DNA from: Pterobdella sp. o SKG-2022
Taxonomy: Eukaryota > Annelida > Clitellata > Hirudinida > Piscicolidae
Direction: 5' to 3'
Length of the DNA stretch: 64,000 bases
NCBI GenBank assembly: GCA_964035795.1
Contig: OZ038321.1
Span: forward strand, 11,559,093 to 11,623,092
Below are positions 58,401 through 64,000 of this stretch, piece after piece (the stretch's first letter is position 1; every line of letters begins with the position of its first letter). The notes beneath the pieces were generated by a model. That model did no database searches and was not told the origin of the DNA. It saw only the letters and a program-made list of their open reading frames with translations. A program made the position numbers and the translations under genes.

Positions 58401-61400
58401 GAGAATAAAATCTAGCATAAAAGCACACATTTACACAAAAAGATATATCACATAAACGAAGCTTTCATAAACTCCTTTCTAACACTCATTAAATACATAA
58501 TTGGCGAATTATAATTTGGCTAAAAATTAAGTTTAAGATAGTGTTTTTTTGTACCTTTAAACTGTCTTTTATAGATAAATTTTTTGTACATATACGATAA
58601 ATGGTACGTTATAGGTATACAGCCTATGTATGCGGCCAACTTATAAAACCGTACAGTAATGCGTATGCTTTCGAAGATTGGAGTATTTGAGTTTTATCGC
58701 GTGTGTTTTTCGTCTATATACCAGTTTGTTGTATGTGTGTGTTACTTTTGTCTTTATTGTGTGTTTATGTTGTTGAGTCTGGTGAATATTTTTATTGAAA
58801 ATAAATGCTGGTATAAAATGTTATATTCTCAAATTAACTTAATTTTATGGGAAATATTAATCAATTAACTGAGAAAAAATCTTTTTGAAAAGTTTTTTTG
58901 AAATTAATGATTGATTTTATCTATTAATTAATATAAAGAACCACTGAATGCACTGTGCTTTAATAGAGCTACCTATGCGATTCAAATGAATGCATTTAAA
59001 CTATGTTTTTCGAGATGCTTTCCATTAATATTTATGGATTTCATAGTCAAATTCATATAGAGTTTAACTATAAGTTTTATTTTATGAAAATTCATTATTT
59101 ATAAATGTTTTCTGTTTTTTGAACTTTTTAGATTTATTGATAAGCCATCAAGACATTCATTAATATTTCATGCATCTAATTATTTAAGATCTCTCTGTTG
59201 TGCTTTATGAAATTAGTAAATCAATCATTAAAAATAGATTCTTCATACTAAATAATATTTTTCAAGGACTCCCCTTCTATATTTATTCATCATTTTAAAC
59301 TAATCTCTTTACTTGCGTTCAAGCAAAAGTTATAGAATATTTTGTGAAAAATTTAAAGGCTTTGTCTAGATTTTTGCTTAGAGAACATTTCAAGTTTTTG
59401 AATCTCAAAATTTTACTTTAAAACGAAAAAATCTCAAGCCGGTCACTAGTGCGTTATCAATCATATATATTAGCACGACTAATCAATCTACTTATTTATA
59501 CTAAATCTCTTATAAAATTGAAACTTTTAAAAGCGCACGAAGGTGCATCACTCAAGTTATTGTTCACTTATGTCACTCAGTGAGATCTACGATGACTCGA
59601 GAGTATTGTGAAATTCATTGGATTAACACTTAGCCGAGTAATCAATGCACGTACGATGCAGTTGAGTTGTTTTGTCATTATAAACCCTGCCTTCCTCACA
59701 TGCCATTTAAAGTTTGATGCTCTAAACCCATTAGATAAATTGATTTGAAACTAAAATTCTCTTTTATTGAAGCGAATAAAGTAAGGGCTGGATCAAATGT
59801 CTACTTGAAACTCATTAGTCATATGCCTTGAATCAAACTTCTCTTTGACATTCATTGTACCTCGCAAATGGGACGAGTGCTTTAGTTAAACATTAAATGA
59901 GGAATCAATTATAGTATTGCTTGAATGGATCGAATGATTTAAACTAAATTTTGAAAATTTAGTTTGAAATTTATAAAATTAAAGTAAATATTGTCGACAT
60001 TCACATTAATATAATCTAGCAGTTGGCGTTTAATATTTATATTGATAATAATTGCGGTGAAGACTCATTGGGACGTCTTCAATATTATTTCATTAAGGAA
60101 ATGATTTTTATAAAAATTTTTATAACGCTTCAAACTCAATAAGCCTTATTCTTTAGTGCCTGGAGAGTTTTAATGGTCAAAAACCTCTGATTTGAATCTC
60201 ACAACATTAACAGTGAATTCCGTCATTCATTTTCTCATGCTACTCAAGTATTTTGAATTACAGCTTTATCCTAATGAAGCAGATTAATAAGCTTGCAAGT
60301 GAATGCATAGAAAATAGAGTTTTTAATATTCGAGTGTAATAGTTTCGGAAAGTTATAATCACGTGCTGCCAATCAACATTCGAATGCCACGTTGCGGGAT
60401 TTGAAAGCAATAAGGCAATGCACTAGGCATCGTACCTTCGCAATTCATTTCACCGCTTTTGGATAATTTCATTGAAATTCAACCTTCTCGCTTAACTTTT
60501 ATATTTAAGTTTTCATCTAGTACTGCTATATTTCAATGTAAATTTTTGGTATATCGGGTATTTTTTCATTATAAATCATGCCATGAAGGGCACTTTGGTT
60601 GAGACCAGCTCATTAGGAAATATTTTGAGAATTCAAATGTAGTATTAACACCTCGAAACAAACCGACATTTAAAAAAATTTTTATTGACCATTTTGAGAA
60701 AAAGAAAAACATAAAACGCATAAAAATATTAAAGTCACTTTTAAAAAAACAATCTGATTTAACTCATTGATTTACATTGTCTCAAAACTTTTATTTTTGA
60801 AGATTAAAAAAGCTAAGATACCAAACAAAAGATATCTGAAAAACTGAATTATAGAGGTGCCGACAATGAAACAGCCTGAATATTTCAATATGAAGGAATC
60901 TTAAATATTTCGTATTGTTATGCTTCAAGTTATAATAAAAAATAAGAATGGTCTTTCCAAAGTGAGCACAAAAATATAAATTTTATTTTATTGATAACGA
61001 TCAACAGTTGGGTCCTTTGTTATGTCATTTCTAATAAAATTTTGTATAATCAAATTTACATATAGATTTAAATCGACTTTTTGATGCTCTCACTGTTTTA
61101 CATAAATTAAACTTTCAGATTTTTTTCGTCTTAAAGGGTAGAAAAATTTTTAGTTGAATATTTATTCTATGTTAATTTATTGGAAAATTAATTACTTGAT
61201 ATTTTGAGAGACACATGTCTGATTTTACATTAAAACATCTCCATCACACATACTCGGTTATGATTTAATTTTTTATTTCAACTCAACACTCAACATTATT
61301 CTCATTCATAACACTTATACTTTCTCATTATGCATGTGAATATGTAAACAAAATTTTATCTTCAAATTATTTTTTCAAAAAGAACTGAAGGATTGTAAAG

Positions 61401-62289
61401 GAGAAAGAAAAGAAAAAATATATAAGCTTATAATCCACAACCTTGAAGTAACTTTAGGAGCCTCTTTGTCCGTTCGAAATTTTGAAAAATTTTCTCGTAA
61501 GATTTGTGTGTTTCAGTTTTAATTGGATTGCCAATTATAATCTTCATGAAAAAAACTTTTTAACTAAAAAAAATTATTAAAAATTAATAAAGTTGGTGAA
61601 ATGCTTGACCAAAAGAAATTCCAAAAACAAAAGAAGCCGGTCACTCAAAATAGACTTTGGAGCAGAGAAATAAAATGAGGCTCAAAGCAACTTTAATGCC
61701 ACCTTATTGAAATACATTTACGCAAACGATGGAGAAAAAATGGCTATTGGAAAGATAGTGTTTTAAAAAGTCGGCAGTTTATAATTTGAAATACTTGCTT
61801 GCTCAAATAACTTGTCGTATACGAGCATTTTTATAATTTTGAAAATGAAAAACTAACTAAAGCAACGTGAAAGTAATTTAAACAGAAGATTCTTAGGGAT
61901 CAAAAAGAGAATGAAAAATAGATTGAACCAAAAAATGTGAAAAATTTTATCAGAAAAAAAAAATTTGATCACATGATAATTCTGAAACTAAATAAGGTGA
62001 TGTGAGATAAAAAGCTCTGGTAACACTAAGGAGTTGGCACATCTTCACCATCAACATCCATAAAACTATATAGCATTCATGAATATTTTTAAAATTGAAT
62101 AATTAACATTTTTACCGAAGATGTCATTTCAAAATGTTACGACAAGAACGTATCTATATATCTATACATTTATGTAAACGAAATGATGTTTTCAACAAAC
62201 TCAATATTTTAAAAAAACTTATTTAATTTATTTTTAAAAAATTTGAAGTTTTTGATAAATTTATTTTTATTATTACTTTCATTATTATT
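55474..62289. other. AT-rich region upstream of the BCOR-like gene
   Basis: The promoter and 5' untranslated exon(s) of the minus-strand gene presumably start here, but no TATA box or initiator stands out. (AT)n microsatellites occur at about 56102-56116 and 57620-57648. A 134-codon plus frame at 57305-57709 overlaps the second one and looks like AT-driven noise. I see no convincing gene, tRNA or element. Confidence 0.4.
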
Positions 62290-64000
62290 CTTCATATTCC
62301 TTTGGGCTTCTGAGGGAGCAGAGAGTCTCAACAACTTTCTTCGATCTCCCTATGTCTCTGGCGCTGGTTTTGGCTTTTTTCCATGATAAGTCAGAGTTCC
62401 GCAGCTCACAGTTTAGACTTCTTTTCCAGGTCTGTTTTGGACGTCCCATCCTTTCCTTCCCTTACGGGTTCCACTCAAACGCCTGTCTGGTAATATTTCC
62501 AGGCTCTTTCCGTAGGATGTGGTCAACTTATCGCCATTTTCACTGCTTGACTTGGACGTTCATTGGTTGTTGGTTTGTGAATGTCCATAGCTCGGCGTTT
62601 GGCACTCTGTCAAACATCTTAAACGAAGGATCTGTCGAATGCAGCCATTGACCAAGGTTTGCACTTTTGCCATGCTGGTGTTGATCGCTCTCCAAGTTTC
62701 TGACCTATAAAGAAAAACAGACTTTAGGTTAGAGTTGAAGGTTCAAAGTTTATTTTTGGTGGAAATGCTGCTCGCTCTTCATACGGGTCTAAACATGGCA
62801 AATGCTTATCAAGTTTTCTTCAGCCTAGCCTTAATGTTTTCATCTGTACCTTCCGTTTGGTTGAGCTTGCTTTTTAGATACACGAAGTCATTGACATCTG
62901 TTACTGCTTTCCCGAAAACGGTAACGGTATCCTCCTGTTGGTTATTAATGTGCAGTAACTAGGTCTTTTTATGGGTAATTTTAAAACCAACCTTTTATGC
63001 TGTGGTTTAAAAATTGTTCACTTTCTTCTGCATGTCTTACAGACGGTGCGACAGCACATCCAAATCGTCGGCGAGCTCGAGGTCTTCTAGCTTCGATGTG
63101 AGAGTACCCTGAATGCCTTTCCTAGAGTTATGGTGAACTTCTTTGAAGTCTAGTTTAGCATGACAAGAAACAGAAATGGAGACAGTAGGCAGCCTTGTCT
63201 AACTCTCTGTTTAAAGAGATCTTAAAGCTTTCAGAGATTTTTCCGGCATGGATGACTTGACATGAAAACCCTTCCTGAAGTGCTTTGATAATGATGAAAA
63301 ACTTTGTCGGGACATCATAATGGAGAAGTATGTTTTAGATTGATTTTCTGTTGACACTGTCAAACGCCTTCTCAAAATCAATGTAACACGTGTAGAAGGT
63401 TGACTGCCACTCGATGGTTTGTTTCCCGATGATTCTGAGGCTCGTAATCTGGTCGGCACAAAAACGTTTTTTTTTAGAACCAACCTGTAACCTGTTCATC
63501 TCTCAGCACATTTTTGATGATAATATTCATTTGCCCCAAAATGATTTTTGTTAAGACTTTGGGGAAGATGGGCAGCAATATGTCTTCTCCATTTACCGCA
63601 CTGAGAAAAGTCACCATGTTTTGGAAGTTGTGCTAATAAGCTTTTGCTCCACTTTTCTCTGTTGCTTATTCCAGGCTGAACAACTGATGCAGATGGTCAA
63701 TGATGCCCGTTCCTTCTTCTTTCAACGCTTCTGCTAGTATGTTTTCTGTTCCAACAGCCTTTCCGTTTTTCAAACTACTGAGGGCTTTGTGAATTTCTTC
63801 TTTGGTGATCTCTTCAGTGTTGATGTCGGATGGACCGCCCAAATTCAGTTGAGGTCTTTGCTCTGATACAGGTCGATTTAGAACTTCTTGAAAATGTTTC
63901 TTTTACCTCGCTAATTGGTCTTCGACCGTTGCAAGCAGCCTTCCATATTTGTTCCTCATAGGCCTATTTGGATTGCAGTGTTGTCTACTCAGAATTCTGG
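62290..64000 (-). mobile_element. Non-LTR retrotransposon (RTE-like) relic, cut by the window edge
   Basis: In minus-strand order, about 63850-63740 gives the pre-RT block (GGPSDINTEEITKEEIHKAL then LKNGKAVGTENILAEALKEE). Next, about 63440-63200 gives the palm region (an F-E-K-A-F-D-S-V type motif, and V-R-Q-G-C-L-L-S-P), with frames shifting repeatedly. The FADD region and C-terminal tail follow down to 62300. Many stops and shifts show that it is inactive. The GC content is higher than in flanking DNA. The 5' part lies beyond 64000. Confidence 0.85.

Noticed and set aside
1..64000. CRISPR arrays, bacterial operons, phage or integron structures
   Set aside because: No spaced direct-repeat array, no Shine-Dalgarno-led dense gene layout and clear spliceosomal introns; the window is eukaryotic nuclear DNA.

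Overview
This is eukaryotic, metazoan DNA: AT-rich, with long genes broken by introns that have GT..AG borders, dispersed LINE relics, MITE-like palindromes, low-complexity Asn/Ser-rich exons and one 200-N assembly gap. The species cannot be named from the sequence. The LINE types and the Asn-rich proteins fit an AT-rich invertebrate, perhaps a lophotrochozoan or cnidarian. All exon borders below come from reading splice signals and codon phase by eye.

Layout. (1) 972-8940, minus strand: a multi-exon gene of the LMO7/LIMCH1 type. It has an exon carrying the family's W-K-N-R-R-K-S signature, a PDZ domain split over two exons, proline- and asparagine-rich linkers, and a long last exon with a charged coiled coil. 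Its 5' end is not resolved. (2) 12.3-17.6 kb: a graveyard of coding relics and LINE fragments plus a tRNA-like sequence. (3) 18353-28554: two head-to-tail units of 5101 bp that look identical. Each holds a small secreted-peptide gene, a LINE fragment and palindromic elements. (4) 30.6-34.4 kb: a third, diverged copy of the peptide gene and a fourth, broken copy, separated by a CR1/L2-type LINE relic. (5) 34935-55473, minus strand: a BCOR/BCORL1-like corepressor gene with a 3.5-kb first coding exon carrying two CtBP-binding-type motifs, then ankyrin repeats, then what I read as a PUFD domain interrupted by about 360 disordered residues. (6) 55.5-62.3 kb: AT-rich sequence with no convincing gene. 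(7) 62.3-64.0 kb: a decayed LINE reverse transcriptase that runs off the right edge.

The two large genes encode a predicted cytoskeletal/junction scaffold and a predicted Polycomb-type (PRC1.1) corepressor, and nothing suggests they work together. The most novel item is the peptide family: an exon-1 signal peptide joined to an exon-2 mature chain with an acidic middle and Arg/Gly-rich basic tail, present as four copies of different age. Exon 2 is far better conserved than the signal exon. I recognise no known family for it.
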